This document shows positions 23,050 to 35,404 of a stretch of 64,000 nt of DNA, in pieces. Each line of letters starts with the position of its first letter. Within the stretch, counting starts at the first letter, position 1. The stretch lies in NCBI GenBank assembly GCA_963556495.2, contig OY747707.1, positions 29,613,371-29,677,370 on the forward strand. The letters are read 5' to 3'. The position numbers and the translations under genes are program-made. A model generated the notes under the pieces. It ran no database searches, was not told the DNA's origin, and saw only the letters and a list, made by a program, of their open reading frames with translations. This stretch comes from Valencia hispanica. Its lineage: Eukaryota > Chordata > Actinopteri > Cyprinodontiformes > Valenciidae.

Positions 23050-24419
23050 TGCTCAGCTGACCAGCCCTATCAAAGAAAACCTAATTTAATCTAATCATTG
23101 GTTTTTCTTTCTAACTACATCTCTCACTTAGGAACGGGAAAGACATTAGCAAACATACTGATATTAAAAGCATTGCCCCACTTGATTGGATTTCTCTTAT
23201 CTTACAAACCCAGGTCTATAAATGAACTGCCACTGCAGTCAAGCAAGCATCAGCGTTGCACTGGTTTTATATTTACAGAACGTCTCTCTCAATATCTCTC
23301 CATATGACTGGCATTGGAGCTTCAGCTGAATCAAATTGTGGGGGGAAAAAAAGTAAAGTGATTGAATTTACACCTCCCACAGAGTTAAGTTTGGGCTGCC
23401 ATAATTCCTCTCAGAACACACGCAACCACACGATCACACATACATAAAAGTGAGACAGACAGGGAGAGATTCACACTTCTCCTCTGCCAGATACAAGAGC
23501 GCGTCCATCTCTGCCCTCCTGAGCATGCTGCAAACAAACAGTTCATAGCTATGTAAATGGTGTGGAAAGTGCTGCATAGGGACATGATGACCACAGCCGT
23601 TCCTTTTCCGAGGCACGGTTGAGGAAATGAAAAACATTGCCACTTCACTTCAAGTCCCCCGCTCATTATCTTTTATCTCACCAGTGAGGGTTTGCTTTCA
23701 TGTTTTCGAGTTTATATCCAAAAAAGCTAAATATATCAGTCTCTTCCAGGTCAGCCAGGTTGCCACAAGCTTGACAGTCATCTGAGATTATCCACTTGGC
23801 AGTCTGGATCGTTTTGGATTTGCAAAATAAAATTTAACGTTTCTATTTTCAGTCATAAAGTGAGCGATCGCTCTCAAAATCACAGCAAAACTAATAACCG
23901 AAGAAATCTTTCCAAGCAAAAGGTGGAAACAAACTGTCAAGTTGCACTCGATGTATCTGTCATTTTGCTTTGCAAGTATCTGTAATGCTTTCTGAGACAT
24001 GCATGCAACAAAACTATGTTCACAAAAATGACATGATAAAAAAGAGACACAGACAGGTACAGATTTCCTTGCACACGAGTCCGTTTGATGGTTAAATCAG
24101 ACTGAAGACGTATGAAAAATTCTACTTTCAGGACTCTTTCATCCTTTTAAACTCCCCATCTAACTTTCACTCCAGTGCCTTCATGTCATTTTTGAGACAC
24201 AGCTCAGGCTGTCTGCAATGTAAAGTGGAACAAAGTATCCTGCTGCACCTACAGTTTCTAATAATGTAGAGGGAGGACGTCTTTTCGCATTGGCTTCTAC
24301 ACCCTGAAGCAGCTGTGGAGCTCTAGTTAAACACCAGCAAACTGCAGGTTCTTGCTGCATTAAGTACAAACAATGTCTGCTACAAGAGTCAGTTAGGCAT
24401 CTTGAAGATGTCCACTCAC
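23050..24419 (-). other. Exon-proximal part of pcdh17 intron 3
   Basis: No transposon ends recognised. Short opposing frames at 23385-23666 and 23788-24000 lack any family feature. This part next to exon 3 is less repeat-rich than the rest of the intron. Confidence 0.5.
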
Positions 24420-24589
24420 CCTTCTCAAAAGGCTGGCCATTAACTGCTGCCGCTTTCATCTTGAGGGTCTCCCTGGCAGATGTGTCGCAGTGTGAGCCTT
24501 TATTAGTATCCTGGTCACTATCAGCCTGGTCACTATCACCATGGCCACTGTCTCTGAGACTTGCTCGTTCTGCATCCTTAAATGTTGAG
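24420..24589 (-). CDS. pcdh17: Protocadherin-17, coding exon 3 (CM2 region of the tail)
   Basis: The exon completes a Ser codon (AG|C) and encodes 56 more residues, including FKDAERASLRDSGHGDSDQ, DSDQDTNKGSHCD and a C-terminal LKMKAAAVNGQPFEK, plus one base of the next codon. The DSGHGDSDQADSDQD stretch is the conserved CM2 motif of delta-2 protocadherin tails. The acceptor is TTCTGCAG ending at 24590 and the donor is AAGG|GTGAG (GT at 24419-24418). The exit phase is 1, which fits a following EPEE-type exon as in human PCDH17. A frame that opens at an internal Met here and reads into the intron is an artefact. Confidence 0.95.
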
Positions 24590-26578
24590 CTGCAGAATGA
24601 AACAGACAGAGAGGGGGGAAATTAAACATAACTTGTCATAACTTATAAGTGAGAATAACACACTCTGGAAAGTAGAGTCAGGGAACATTTGAGTACAGGG
24701 TTCTCACACATTTTGATGTGGAAATTTTATGCGTTTCAAGAGTTCCATGTTCTTTTATTCGTCCACTCTTTAAGCATAAATATGAAAATTCACTGTGAAT
24801 TTCTGACCAACATTTCTGACTTTATAGAAAAAACCTGCAAAAGATTGTAAAGAATATGGACAGATGGATGGATGGATGGAGTAGTGGTTCTTGATATGGG
24901 CTACCTGGGTGCTTGCCCAGGGCGCCATCATGGGGGGTGGGGGTGGGGGGTGTGGGGTTATTTTATTTTTTTATAGAAAAAACATTTGTTTGCTTCTTTT
25001 TCTGGGAGCGCGGTGTCCCAACGTCATGACAATGTATGCCTCTTTTGCAAAACAGGCACGGATCGGTTTTCAATCCGGGTCAGGGAGCAGCAAGGTGCAT
25101 TTGCTCTGCTGGTTGCTGGTGCAGCAAAGGGAGGGGGCTGGCCCGCTGAAGCGACTGGAAGTGAAACAGCATCTAACCAGCTCGCAAAATAAAACAAAAA
25201 ACAACAAACACTGAAGCATTTTCTAAATTAAAACATCTATTTATAAAAGCTAAATGTGCCCTCAATGCATCTGCTTGCTGCCGCCAGCTGTGCCTGTTGC
25301 AAGGTATGTGCGGGGGGAAGGGGAGGCTTTCTGGCTTCCTTGAGGCAGCCTTGGGCTTGGCTATAGACATGCATGCATCAAATGTTGTAAATACTAAGTT
25401 AGCGAAATAAATCACGCAAGTAACTGCTTCTAAAAGAACATTTCATTCATAATATTGTCAATACAAGCCAATAAAGTTTAAGTAAATTTTTCTTAGGGTG
25501 TGAAAATCTGCGCAAGGGTAGGGGGGCAGTTTTGTATGTAATATTTCCATTTTCTCCTATTTATATGTAAGTTATTGTGTTTTTGTATGTATACACTAAA
25601 TGTATTTCTGTTTATCTGAATAAATTTAGTATTGTTCTGATAGCAGTATATACAGTAACATGTGTTAAAGACAAACAAGGCAGGATTTTCATGTTAATGA
25701 AGCATCTATTTAAGCTGGTATATGGTAAAATGATTTATCACAGGATGCATAAACTCGCTCCTAGCAGTCTCTGCTGTCTGTACGGGGAATAGCACACTTC
25801 CAAATGAAGTCTCCAAGCTGACTCCTCAAGCCTGGTTTTTACTTGTCCTTCAGCAAGTTTGCACTCATACGCACACATATAGACGGAGATCTTTTATTCT
25901 TCTTCGGAAGTAATTCCCCGTCAGGACAGCAGGGGGTGTAGACCTGCCTGCCATCACAGATTTAGTTGTTCTCTACACCTCCTGGTGTACAAAATTGCCA
26001 AAAGACTATATTAGGTAAACTGGCCTTGCAATATAAACCATCTTGTGCCCAAAAACTACATCAACTACAAATTACATCAGCTATGGAGCACCGTTTTGGT
26101 GAAATGATGTTGGGTTGATGTTGGGCTGACCAATAACATATGTGCGCTCTCCGTGGCATTTGACCGATATTTTTTAAAATTGGACCTCACTGTCCGACCT
26201 TGCGAGCCTGCTGCACAGTGCTTTCGTCGTGGCGCTCCGTGTCTCTGTGCCCCCACTGACGGAGAAGATTAACTAGGCTTGAGTCTTGCGTTTGTGGGGC
26301 GGTAGGGTAGATTGTGGTTGGGGGGAGGGACGCTTCAGAAAGGGTGTTCGCCCAGGCCACCAAATGGGCTAGATGGATGGATGGATGGATGGATTGACAG
26401 ACGAATGGATGGACGGACAGACAAAACATTTAGAAAACGGGAAAGGTTATACATTTGGAAATACGATACATATGTAAATACTAATATTTTTTCCATACTT
26501 TTTCTAGACTCTGATCTGAAAATTACTTAAACTCCACACTTTTCAAAGTGAAGGAACTCCTGTGAATATTGCTCTTAC
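24590..26578 (-). other. pcdh17: pcdh17 intron 2
   Basis: This 1,989-bp intron has a GT at 26578-26577 and AG at 24591-24590. Its middle part (about 24865 to 26395) is GC-richer and repeat-like: short (GGAT)n tracts sit on both sides (24866-24880 and 26372-26395), with G-runs near 24930 and a 26280-26370 stretch that resembles a DNA-transposon end. No transposase coding is readable in it. Confidence 0.75.
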
Positions 26579-26637
26579 CTTTGAACAAATGGCTGCCTGC
26601 TGCCAGAATAATTGGGCTCTGATGAGAAATTTTCAGT
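26579..26637 (-). CDS. pcdh17: Protocadherin-17, coding exon 2 (59 nt)
   Basis: This short exon reads TENFSSEPNYSGSRQPFVQ plus two bases (AG) of the next codon. It corresponds to the TDNFPAEPNYMGSRQQFVQ stretch of human PCDH17. On the minus strand it is preceded by a polypyrimidine acceptor (TTTCCCTTCCAG, ending at 26638) and followed by CAAAG|GTAAG (donor GT at 26578-26577). It enters in phase 0, matching exon 1, and leaves in phase 2, matching exon 3. It has no ATG and is too short for ORF calling. The distance to exon 1 is 1,541 nt. Confidence 0.95.
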
Positions 26638-26764
26638 CTGGAAGGGAAAGGGAAAATGTTAATGTGCATTGAACTTTTAGGATTTACGAACAAGGATCAA
26701 CTGCGACACATTCAGAATGTTTTCACAAAGGTGCCTAGTTGAAGACCATTGCAAGTCTATTCAC

Positions 26765-26853
<89 letters not shown>

Positions 26854-28177
26854 CCATTTATTTTTGATAAACCTAGGCTGGAGAACAAAAAAACTATATT
26901 TTAGAGGTTTTACGTGATTTTGCCATTCACACCAGGGAAGGAGAGGATGATGGAAATAAAATAGGGGACAAAAACTAATGACAAAAATTATGACATAAAA
27001 AAAAATATTGCAACTTACTATATTTTATCAGTGAGCTGCAACATGATGCTCTGTTTAATATTAAGAGAACATTTATGGAAAATATTTATTTTCGTTTCTC
27101 TGTTGGTGTGACAACAGATTTGCTGTCACTGAAATTTTTATTTAATATTTTTTGTCCTTTTTCATGCAAACCCAAATGATATAACTAAACAAACACAAGA
27201 ACAGGCCAATAAGAATGGCTGAAGAACAGCAAATTTCTATTGTCACCGTATGTATTCTACTTGGCAAGGCAAAGAGTTTAGCATTTGCCACTGTCATCAG
27301 AATCCTTCCTCCTCTCCTCAAAGTAATGTGTTTGCGTTGATCACACCCACATACCCTAGTGACTGGTGACAGTGCCAGGCCTTGTCATCTGTGTTATAAT
27401 CTCCAAATGAGACTGTCCTGAATATTTACATAGTTTACATCAGATAATTCTGCAGTGCTAAAAAGCCCTACAAGCCCATGCTGTCAAATTAGCATGTTAG
27501 CTGGCTGGAGCGTTCAAACCCTGCCATCTCTACAAGGCAAGGCTGGAACCTATTAATGGCACCACTGTGCCAATCTTGGATGTGGATGGGTGGAACTGGC
27601 CCACATTTCCAAGGGGGAGCAAAAATGTAATTGTAAGGTTATGCTGTTTGCATCTCTCTCTGTCTGCTGCACATCGGTTTGGTAATGTGATCGGACAAGC
27701 TGCTCAAACACCTGTCCAATCCCACATTTCAGGCGAGTTTTTGTTTTCGCTCTCTATAGCAGCGATTCTGGCAGGGTTGCAGTGGCCTTGCTCAAGACTC
27801 ACACTGTTTGCATGTCTAACCGTGAGGACTCTCAAATTATGGAGGCCAACTGTGCCATTCTGCAGGAAAATACTTAAAATGGGACAAGTTGAAAATGATA
27901 TCAAATGCAGAGAGAAAGGGAAAAAGAAAAGCCTCTCTTTAGTACAAAGCCTTTTAAAATACATAATTACAGTTCAATAGGAGGTTGCCGTATCATGCTT
28001 TGCATGGAGAGAGTATAAGTTAAGTCTCAAAACAGGGAAAAGAAGGAAAATCAATGTAATGATGTCTGCTCTGTGTGCCAGTTTTTCTCTTTTTCAGACA
28101 CTTGTCCAGTTTGTAAGGCAAAGCAGTAGGTGCAGATAAGAGAATAGTAGATTAATAGAATGAGGGATCCTCCTTAC
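26638..28177 (-). other. pcdh17: pcdh17 intron 1, largely unique sequence
   Basis: This 1,540-bp intron runs from GTAAGG at 28177 to TTCCAG at 26638. Apart from an (ATT)n microsatellite I see no mobile element in it, unlike intron 3. The 27230-27430 segment is moderately GC-balanced, with no reading frame, and could be regulatory. Confidence 0.85.
26767..26852. repeat. (ATT)n microsatellite
   Basis: About 28 uninterrupted ATT units lie in pcdh17 intron 1. The isoleucine-only frame across it is not coding. Confidence 0.97.
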
Positions 28178-30646
28178 CTGTATCACTGACATCCTATTCG
28201 CTTGAGTGTCTGTGTTCAGCCCAGCAAAGCTGGAGTGGCACCCTGACCTGGGTACGGTCAGGCTGTTCGGAGTAGTTTTCAGGTACATGACCTCTGACCT
28301 GGGCAGTGTGAGTGGCAGCGGGCTCTGGTAGTCAAAGCATATGGGCGAGGTGATCAAAGATGGGCTGCTGACAACGTTCATCCGGCTCGCAGAATCCCTC
28401 TCCTCCATTTCACTCTGCACCAACATGATGTCACTCTTGTTGATCCTTTTCTTTTTTCCCTTCCCCACCGGAGGATTGGAGTACTCAGCCATGCGGCAGT
28501 TATAATTCCCAGCATCCTTATCTTGATGCTTGGACTTGACAGCAATGGCAGTCATGACGGCCAGGAGCATGACAGAGATAATGCAGAGGGTAACTATGAG
28601 GGGCAGGGACACGTCCCAGTGCTGCTGTTCCCCGCTCGCACTGGAACCCCCTCCTGCCGTCACTTCCGTATTTGCCCTAATGATCAGCTTAGCCACAGCA
28701 GATAAGGGGGGTTTGCCATGGTCAGTTACCCTCACCACCAACTCAACTACTGAAGCAATCTCCTCCCAGAGAGCATGGGCAGTTTTGACCTCTCCTCCCA
28801 CCGGGTCGATCTCAAACAGGTGGTCATCGTTTCCCTCTGTGATCTCATAGGTTAAGTGCCCACTTTCTCCATGGTCATGGTCCACTGCTTTTACTGTAGC
28901 AATGATGTACCCAATCCCCACATTTCTAGGTACTGGGATCTCAGCCGTATCATTCTGTAGCAGGGGTAAAATAATAACTGGAAGATTGTCATTCACATCA
29001 AGGATATTGACCCTGACAGTAGAAGTGCTCTCCATGTGAGGAGAGCCACTGTCTTTCGCTTGAACCTTGAACTCAAAGGATTTTGTCTGCTCATAGTTGA
29101 AGGAGCGAGAGGCATAGATTGCTCCATTTGTGGGATTAACAGACACGTATGTGTAGACAGATACGTCTCCAATGTGGGATGGCAGTATGGAGTATGACAC
29201 AGTTCCGTTACGACCCACATCTGGATCGTGGGCCACGACGGAGCCCAAGTACTCCCCCGGGATGTTGTTCTCAGGCACCTGCAGCACATACAGTGTCTTT
29301 GTAAAGCGTGGCGCATTGTCATTTTCATCTAAGATTTTCACACTGAATGACCTGGTGTTGTTCAGAGATGGGTTCCCGTTGTCTCTTGCAACAATCGTGA
29401 CATTATATTCATCTTTCGTTTCTCTGTCCAGAGGTCTGTCTGTGAGCAGAGTGTAGAAATTATCATTGTTCTCCTGCAATCTGAAGGGGACATTTCCTAG
29501 AACCCGGCACTGGAGCTGGCCATTACGACCTGAATCTTTATCAGTCACTCTGACCAGCGCTATGACAGACTCTGGAGGAGCTGCCTCACTGATTGCTCCC
29601 TGCCGGACAGAGACAAAACTTATTACTGGTAAATTGTCATTTTTGTCAAGCACTTTCACTGTAATTTTACAATGTCCTGGTATCGGGTTGGGCCCCAGAT
29701 CCTTTGCCTGCACATCAAACTCTATGATTGGATTCTCCTCAAAGTCAATCTCTCCCTGGGCCTTGATGATGCCAGTGTTTGGGTCTATTGAGAACAAATC
29801 TTGTATTCGCTCAGATGCATATCCAGTGAAGGAATAAACCACCTGCCCGTTGCTTCCCTCATCCTGATCAGTGGCATTCAAGTCTATAAGTATTTTTCCA
29901 GGGGGGGAATTCTCAGGAATCTCAAGCACATAGGAAGATTTTTCAAAAACAGGGCTATTGTCATTCGAATCAGTCACTCTGACGTTGATTTGCATTGAGC
30001 CTGATCTCGGATACTCCCCACCATCGATCGCAGTAAGAAGAAGAGTGTGATGACTCTGATCCTCCCTATCCAGGGGTCTCTGAACCACCAGTTCTGGGTA
30101 TATAGTCCCGTCACCCCTCACTTTTAAATCCAGAGAAAATGTATTGTAATCATCTCTTGTAACCTGATAGGTCTTTATCCCATTTTCCCCAGAATCTGAG
30201 TCATGTGCAATAGTGAGGGGGAAGCGTGTCCCAGCAGCTGCATTCTCAGATATATCAATATTCACATGATCTGAAGGGAAACTGGGGGAGTTGTCATTGA
30301 TGTCCTGTATATCAATCTTGATCATACAAATCTCCTTGTCATTGGCGAACACCTCCATGGAGAGCTGGCACTTGGGGTTGCGCCTACATAGCGTCTCCCT
30401 GTCAATCCTTTGTTTGGTGAAAATTAGTCCACTTTCGGGGTCAACGTCCACCAGATGCGGGGCTGAATTCTCCAGCACCCTGAAGTTGGATTTCTTCCCT
30501 CTCTCTATAGTCCCATACCCGCCGTCTTTCGCTATATTGCCTATAACAGTTCCAGGTCCCTGCTCCTCCGGGACGGAATAATTGAGGTTTTTTAACGTGA
30601 GGGCTTTCACCCACAGCAAAAGGAAAACGGGTGCAGAGAGACGCAT
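28178..30646 (-). CDS. pcdh17: Protocadherin-17, coding exon 1 (ectodomain, TM, proximal tail)
   Basis: This exon encodes 823 residues of a delta-2 protocadherin, a homophilic calcium-dependent adhesion molecule of neuronal membranes. Residues 1-17 are a signal peptide, followed by ALTLKNLNYSVPEEQG, which I recognise as the PCDH17 mature N-terminus. Six cadherin repeats follow, separated by calcium-binding linkers DINDN (115), DSNDN (226), DKNDN (334), DENDN (440) and DVNDN (550). The transmembrane helix is about 679-703 (LPLIVTLCIISVMLLAVM). The tail starts with the CM1-like NYNCRMAEYS and the basic GKGKKKRINKSDIMLVQSE block. The reading frame runs a little past the exon, but a CAG|GTAAGG donor at 28178/28177 falls after NRMSVIQ, where vertebrate PCDH17 is spliced, phase 0. 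The ATG at 30646 has G at -3. The frame is intact. Family and paralog assignment come from remembered human PCDH17; I am very sure of it. Confidence 0.97.
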
Positions 30647-31900
30647 CCCTTCTAAGTGGGTATGCAGCAGTGGTTGACTGAAAAAAACTGGTTGACTTTC
30701 AACCTGTTGATTAGGAGGAAAAAACCTCGTGCTCTAACCCGAACTGGGCACGGGTTTCACGCTGATCGCTCACTAATTAGATATTAAACCGATCCCTGAA
30801 CCGTGCTCTCCCTTTTTTTAATTTGGATCTTGACCTTTTTTGGATGCGGTGTGGCTGGGATGAACTCTTTCTGTAAACAAAGCTGAGCGCTCGACGACAC
30901 CTGACGTATGAATTAAATATCAAATCCGGCACCACTACAACAGGGATGCTTTGTTTCTCTTTCCTTTCCCCCCAAACGCAACGCGCGCGCGTGTGTGTGT
31001 GTGTGTGTCTGTGTGTGTGTGTGCGTGTATGTGTGTGTGGGGGGGACTTGATGAATAATCGATGACTATAAAGTATTCATATTCCCAACCGCATCCAAGG
31101 TTAAAGCGTTTAAATCTCGTCGTTGAAGGTTAGAGCGCTGCTCACAAAAGCGCATTGCCCTCATATGCGACATCTACACCTAGGCTACTGCGAAACACTG
31201 ACATGGCCATTCAAAATGCAGCATTTGCCATTCACATCGCATGTTACTTTCCCCCTTTCTCTTGTGCGGCACACTGTTGCACATTCGCGTTCGGTCCGCG
31301 TCGCCCATACACAGTCGGCTCACAAAGTGGAATAAAATAAAATAAACAGGATGCAGAGCTGAGAAATACTCCAGTTCCAACCTTTTGTGCTCAAGAGCGT
31401 CTGCGACTTTTGCCCGATGATTGTCCTATAATCAGTCCAGTAATCCCATAATCCAGTCCAATTGGACCCGGTGCTCTTCCATCCTTCATTCCAGACAATT
31501 CCCTTCAGCACTGACCCGTAAAACAAGAGGGAGGGGAAAAATGAGCCAAACAGAGGTGCTGGAAGATTTCAGATAATCAAAATAAATCGCTTCTCCTGCG
31601 CTCACAGGTTTCTCTCCTCTCCGCGTCAACTGTTGAAACCCGCTCCCCTCACTGTGTTGAGCCGATCTGACCGGAAGCCTCTCGAAGCCCTCGCAACGCA
31701 CTCCCGTGTGTTTCTGGGCGCATTTAACATACTTTCTGATCGTCTTCCAGCGAATGAGTGAGCAGTGACAGATCTTTGCCTTGAGGGGGGTTTCTCCGAT
31801 AGGGTCTGGCAAGATCGCATGAAGAAGGGTTGTTCTAATGCTACGTGATTCATTTACTGATGCGCGCACAGCGAGCAGCAGCATCACAGGGAGGAAACGT
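30647..31900 (-). promoter_or_regulatory. pcdh17: Likely pcdh17 5' UTR and promoter region
   Basis: The 1.2 kb upstream of the pcdh17 start codon are richer in CpG than the surroundings, for example GCTCGACGACACC near 30890, the CGCGCGCG run at 30982-30991 and many CG pairs from 31600 to 31880. No open frame continues into it and no splice acceptor just 5' of the ATG is obvious, so the first exon probably contains a long leader, as in other delta-2 protocadherins. I cannot place the transcription start; no convincing TATA element at a defined position was chosen. Confidence 0.55.
30983..31039. repeat. (CG)n/(GT)n imperfect microsatellite in the pcdh17 leader region
   Basis: A run of CGCGCG passes into GTGTGT units with single-base interruptions (TCT, GCG, TAT) and ends in a G-run. 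Alternating purine-pyrimidine sequence of this kind can form Z-DNA. It sits about 340-390 bp upstream of the start codon. Confidence 0.9.
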
Positions 31901-32289
31901 GCTGGAGGATGTTGCTCCTAATACGTGTCGATGTGAACCAGAGGGGATTGGAGATAGGTCTCTTGAAATGTGCCGTAGCAGGAGCAGAAAGAACTTGACA
32001 AGTGGGGACAGAGACGGTCAGTTGTTGTATGGGGCCCCAGGGCAGACATTATATTCGGTGGGGGTGGCACTTGTAGTTACCGGCCACCACAGCATCACTA
32101 ACATCTCCTTTATCTTGATCATTTGCAAAGTATGCAGAAGTCACTTATATTGTTCATTAAATATGCACAGTACCCTGGAGTAGCCTATATATCCATATCC
32201 CTTAAACATTTTCTTAATTTGTCAAGTTACCAACCATAAACTGAAACATAATTTATTGAGTTTTCATATACAAGTACAAAGTAGTACAT
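31901..32289. other. Upstream flank of pcdh17, nothing recognised
   Basis: The open frame 31845-32183 has no similarity I recognise and runs out of the CpG-rich promoter region. Confidence 0.45.
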
Positions 32290-33309
32290 AAAGTTGATAC
32301 GTGGCTTTCAATTTTTTTACAAGTGTGGTGTGCATGTGTTCAGACCTCCTGAGTCAATACTTTGTAGAAGCAATTTCAACTATAAGCTGGTATACTGGTA
32401 CAAGTGTGTACTTGGCTTTGCACATCTAGAAGCTCACATTGTTTGTGATGGATGGATGGATGGATGGATGGATGGATGGATGGATAGCTTAAGCTCTGTC
32501 CTACTGGATGAGGAGCATATGTGCACTTCAGTTTTCAAGTCCTTCCACAGATTGTTAAGTTGAACTTAGGTGTGGACTTTTAACAAGGCATTTTACTCAT
32601 GAATATGCTTTGATCTGAACCATTCTATTGTAGATGTTGCTGTATGTTTAGGGTTATTGTCCTATGGGAAGGTAGAGCCCTTTCCCAATCTCAAGTATTT
32701 TGAGATTTCAAATTTTATTCCCCATTACACTGTAGCTGTTTAGCTTCATTCGTCTGCCTATTATCTCTGAGAAGCACCCTATCCCTGCTTCCCACAGAAT
32801 GATGATTGGGTACGATATGGGGTTTGATATGTGATGTTAGTTCCCCACACATTGTTTTTATCATGGATTTATTTTTGTTACTTTACCACAAACAGTATTT
32901 GTGTAGTGTACAAGTAATAGTTTCACTGTCAGTAGATTGTCCCACCTAAGCTGTCGCTTACTGCTGACCTTTCTGACTGCTCTTATGATTTTTGCTTTCC
33001 TGTTAGTTTAAGAGAACAGCTGGTTCTTGGTAGGCTTGCAGTTGTGCCATGCCTTTCTCTTTTTCACATGACAAATTGCACTGCCTTTTATCTATTGGCA
33101 TCAGATTAACGGGGGGTGGATACAAATGCATCCCACACTTTTACATTGTTTTATTTACTAAAACCAGGTAAATTTCCTTCCATTTCAAGTTATGCACTGC
33201 TTTGTGTTGGTCTGTCAAATAAAATACCAATAACATACATTAAAGGTTGTGGGTATGTGCTGAAAATGTGAAAAACTTCAAGGGTTGTAAATACTCTTGT
33301 GAGGCATTA
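32290..33309 (-). pseudogene. Tc1-like element, antisense, ancient
   Basis: The plus strand reads as the complement of a Tc1 transposase: GAGTCAATACTTTGTAGAAG (32352), GCTTTGCACATCTAGAAG (32413), TCCTTCCACAGATTG (32538), GGGTTATTGTCCTATGGGAA (32650) and GTTAGTTCCCCACACATTG (32839). The complement of the middle block corresponds to the FQQDN motif of transposase. It ends in a Tc1-type inverted repeat (TTGTGTTGGTCTGTCAAATA; TCAAGGGTTGTAAATACTCT). It is about 70-75% like the young copies by eye and has no open frame. A (GGAT)n tract was inserted at 32447. Confidence 0.8.
32447..32486. repeat. (GGAT)n microsatellite
   Basis: Ten GGAT units within the antisense Tc1 relic. Confidence 0.95.
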
Positions 33310-35404
33310 TAGGATCTTGTATAAAGTGTGTTAGGAGTTAACAGCAACAAGTTGGTTAAATAATTTCTTTCTCTGACTAAGTCATTTGCTTTCTATCTAA
33401 TATACAGTACTTTAATACAAACTGTAGAATCGAGAAGCAGAACTTAAATATATTTGGTTGAGCTCACAAAGAATAATAGTTAACTAGAAATAATGTGTCT
33501 AGAGAGATTTGCAAATAGATTTAGTGCACATGAAATGTGTCATCCAAGGCACAATATAAGTTTATTAAATTAAGAACCCTAAATCATGACTATTAACCTA
33601 GCTATGAAACTATTAGGATTTCCCCTCATATCATTAGCAAATTACTTCCATAAAATAAACCAAAACATTTATTTTAAAAAAAGACTTAAATTCCAAATGT
33701 GGATCATTCTTTGGAAAACAAGGCAACAATACAAATGTCAATTTCTGGAATATGTACTCAGAAATCCACTGCTCGTGAAACAATGCAGCAGCATAGTTTG
33801 CTTGTACTTTAGGCTGGCTCTGAGGATTATTTATTTATTTATTTATTTGTTTTTAGAAGGTAACATATGGTCAACATGTTGTTAAGAATGTAAAATTTAG
33901 GCTTTCAAAATGTTTGGAGAGTAGAAGAGACTTCCGTCTTCTCACAGTCATTGAAGCTACTTAGGTATTCATAACTTAAGATCCTTATTAATTATTAAAA
34001 ACAACAGGCTTACACCTGTCTCTTCTGTTTGTTCCTCATTTTCATCAATGCTTTTGAGAACATTTAATCAGAAGATAAAAAGAGAAAGAGAAGGAGACAG
34101 ACTGTGGATGTTTTCAGGATAAGCTCTGTAAAGGACATAAGACAACTGCTTATTCCTCTGAAAGAAACAAGGCTTATTTCACAGCTCAAATATCACAGCT
34201 GTTGGTATAACCTGCCTTATGCGGCTATCACATTGCTTATCCACATCAATCTCATATCTCTCACCGAAAAAAAAGATGGACTGACATTTAGTTCACTCAG
34301 CATTTCAACAATATGACATTTGCATTTTTATTCTCACTTGACCACATCTCAGTGACGAACGTGTGTGTGTGGCAAGGAGGGGGGGGTGTTCTCCTTGGGG
34401 TTGCATTCAGGTACCATATGAAAGCAATACTGGGAGGAAGCTGTGTCAACATAGGGGCAAGATTACCGTGCCCCGCTTCCTCATTTAATTTCATGTTGCT
34501 TGGGATCTAAATCAACCTTGAGTTGCTCCTCAGTTCATTTTCGATGTAGGAAACATGGCTGCTTTTCTCCTGTGGGGAGCATCAACTTTGGCTGGCCCCA
34601 GTGCAGCTTGCATAAATTGGCCATTTCTGCAGGTAAGAGATAAGGACAACAAAGGGGAACTAATTATCATTCAGTCTATGTTAAAACCTCAGGAAAGAGC
34701 TGCTATTGACAATTGTGTCTGCATTGTCACAGTCATACTATTCAATATGATCTGTACTCTAAATGAGAGGGTGGTTTATATCCATAATAAATTGGCCACG
34801 TCCTGATGTGAGGCTCTGGCTGCCTTGTTCTTCTAAAATCACACTGACTTTGTCTTGGATAACTTTCTCTAATGAGACCACAGTACTCGACCTGGTATGA
34901 AATACAATTTCTGCTGCTTTTTGTTCTTGCAAGAACAACAGTGTGCATCAGGTGTTCCATAACAAATTGATTTTTACGTGAAAGCACATTATTCCGATGG
35001 CGTAAAAACCATACCTGTTGTAATTCCGGGTGGAAATGACAAACAGCGGCTATGCTCTGTTTAAGCACACTTGTAATATTTTGCCATCTCTCTCATGTGA
35101 TTCACTTACCACTTGGCGCAAGCATGATTAAAGGTGAGATTAAATTGTTTATCATTCCCTTTTTTTTTGCTCCCATCTCTTGCTGCACCACACTAGGAGC
35201 TGAGCACAGGAATACTGATGGTGGGGGAGCAGGAATAATGAACAGGACAAACCTCTGAATCTTGCTGCAGAGTAAATGAGTGTAAGAAGCAATGTTCAAT
35301 AGAGCATTTGGTAAAAAAATAAAAATAAATTACTCTCAAAATAAATGAGCAATTATACAGGAAAATCCAATGTCATTATTAACGCATAAAATCGTAACAT
35401 TTTA
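33310..35404. other. Upstream desert, mostly unique sequence
   Basis: No coding or transposon recognised. The 34420-34800 part is a candidate regulatory island (separate entry). A short (TTTA)n lies at 33828-33848. Confidence 0.5.
34420..34800. promoter_or_regulatory. Candidate regulatory island upstream of pcdh17
   Basis: The stretch is free of repeats and balanced in composition, with a SOX-like GACAACAAAGG at 34644-34654, CTAATTATC, and GACAATTGTGTCTGCATTGT. It lies about 4 kb upstream of the pcdh17 start. The small frame at 34555-34806 is probably chance. Function is inferred from composition only. Confidence 0.25.

Noticed and set aside
28523..30581. Plus-strand frames across the pcdh17 exon and a minus-strand frame at 28993-29328
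   Set aside because: They are shadows of the real minus-strand coding exon in other frames.
31486..31887. 133-codon minus frame upstream of pcdh17
   Set aside because: Lies in the CpG-rich promoter/leader region; no similarity and overlapping frames on both strands; could at most be an upstream ORF.
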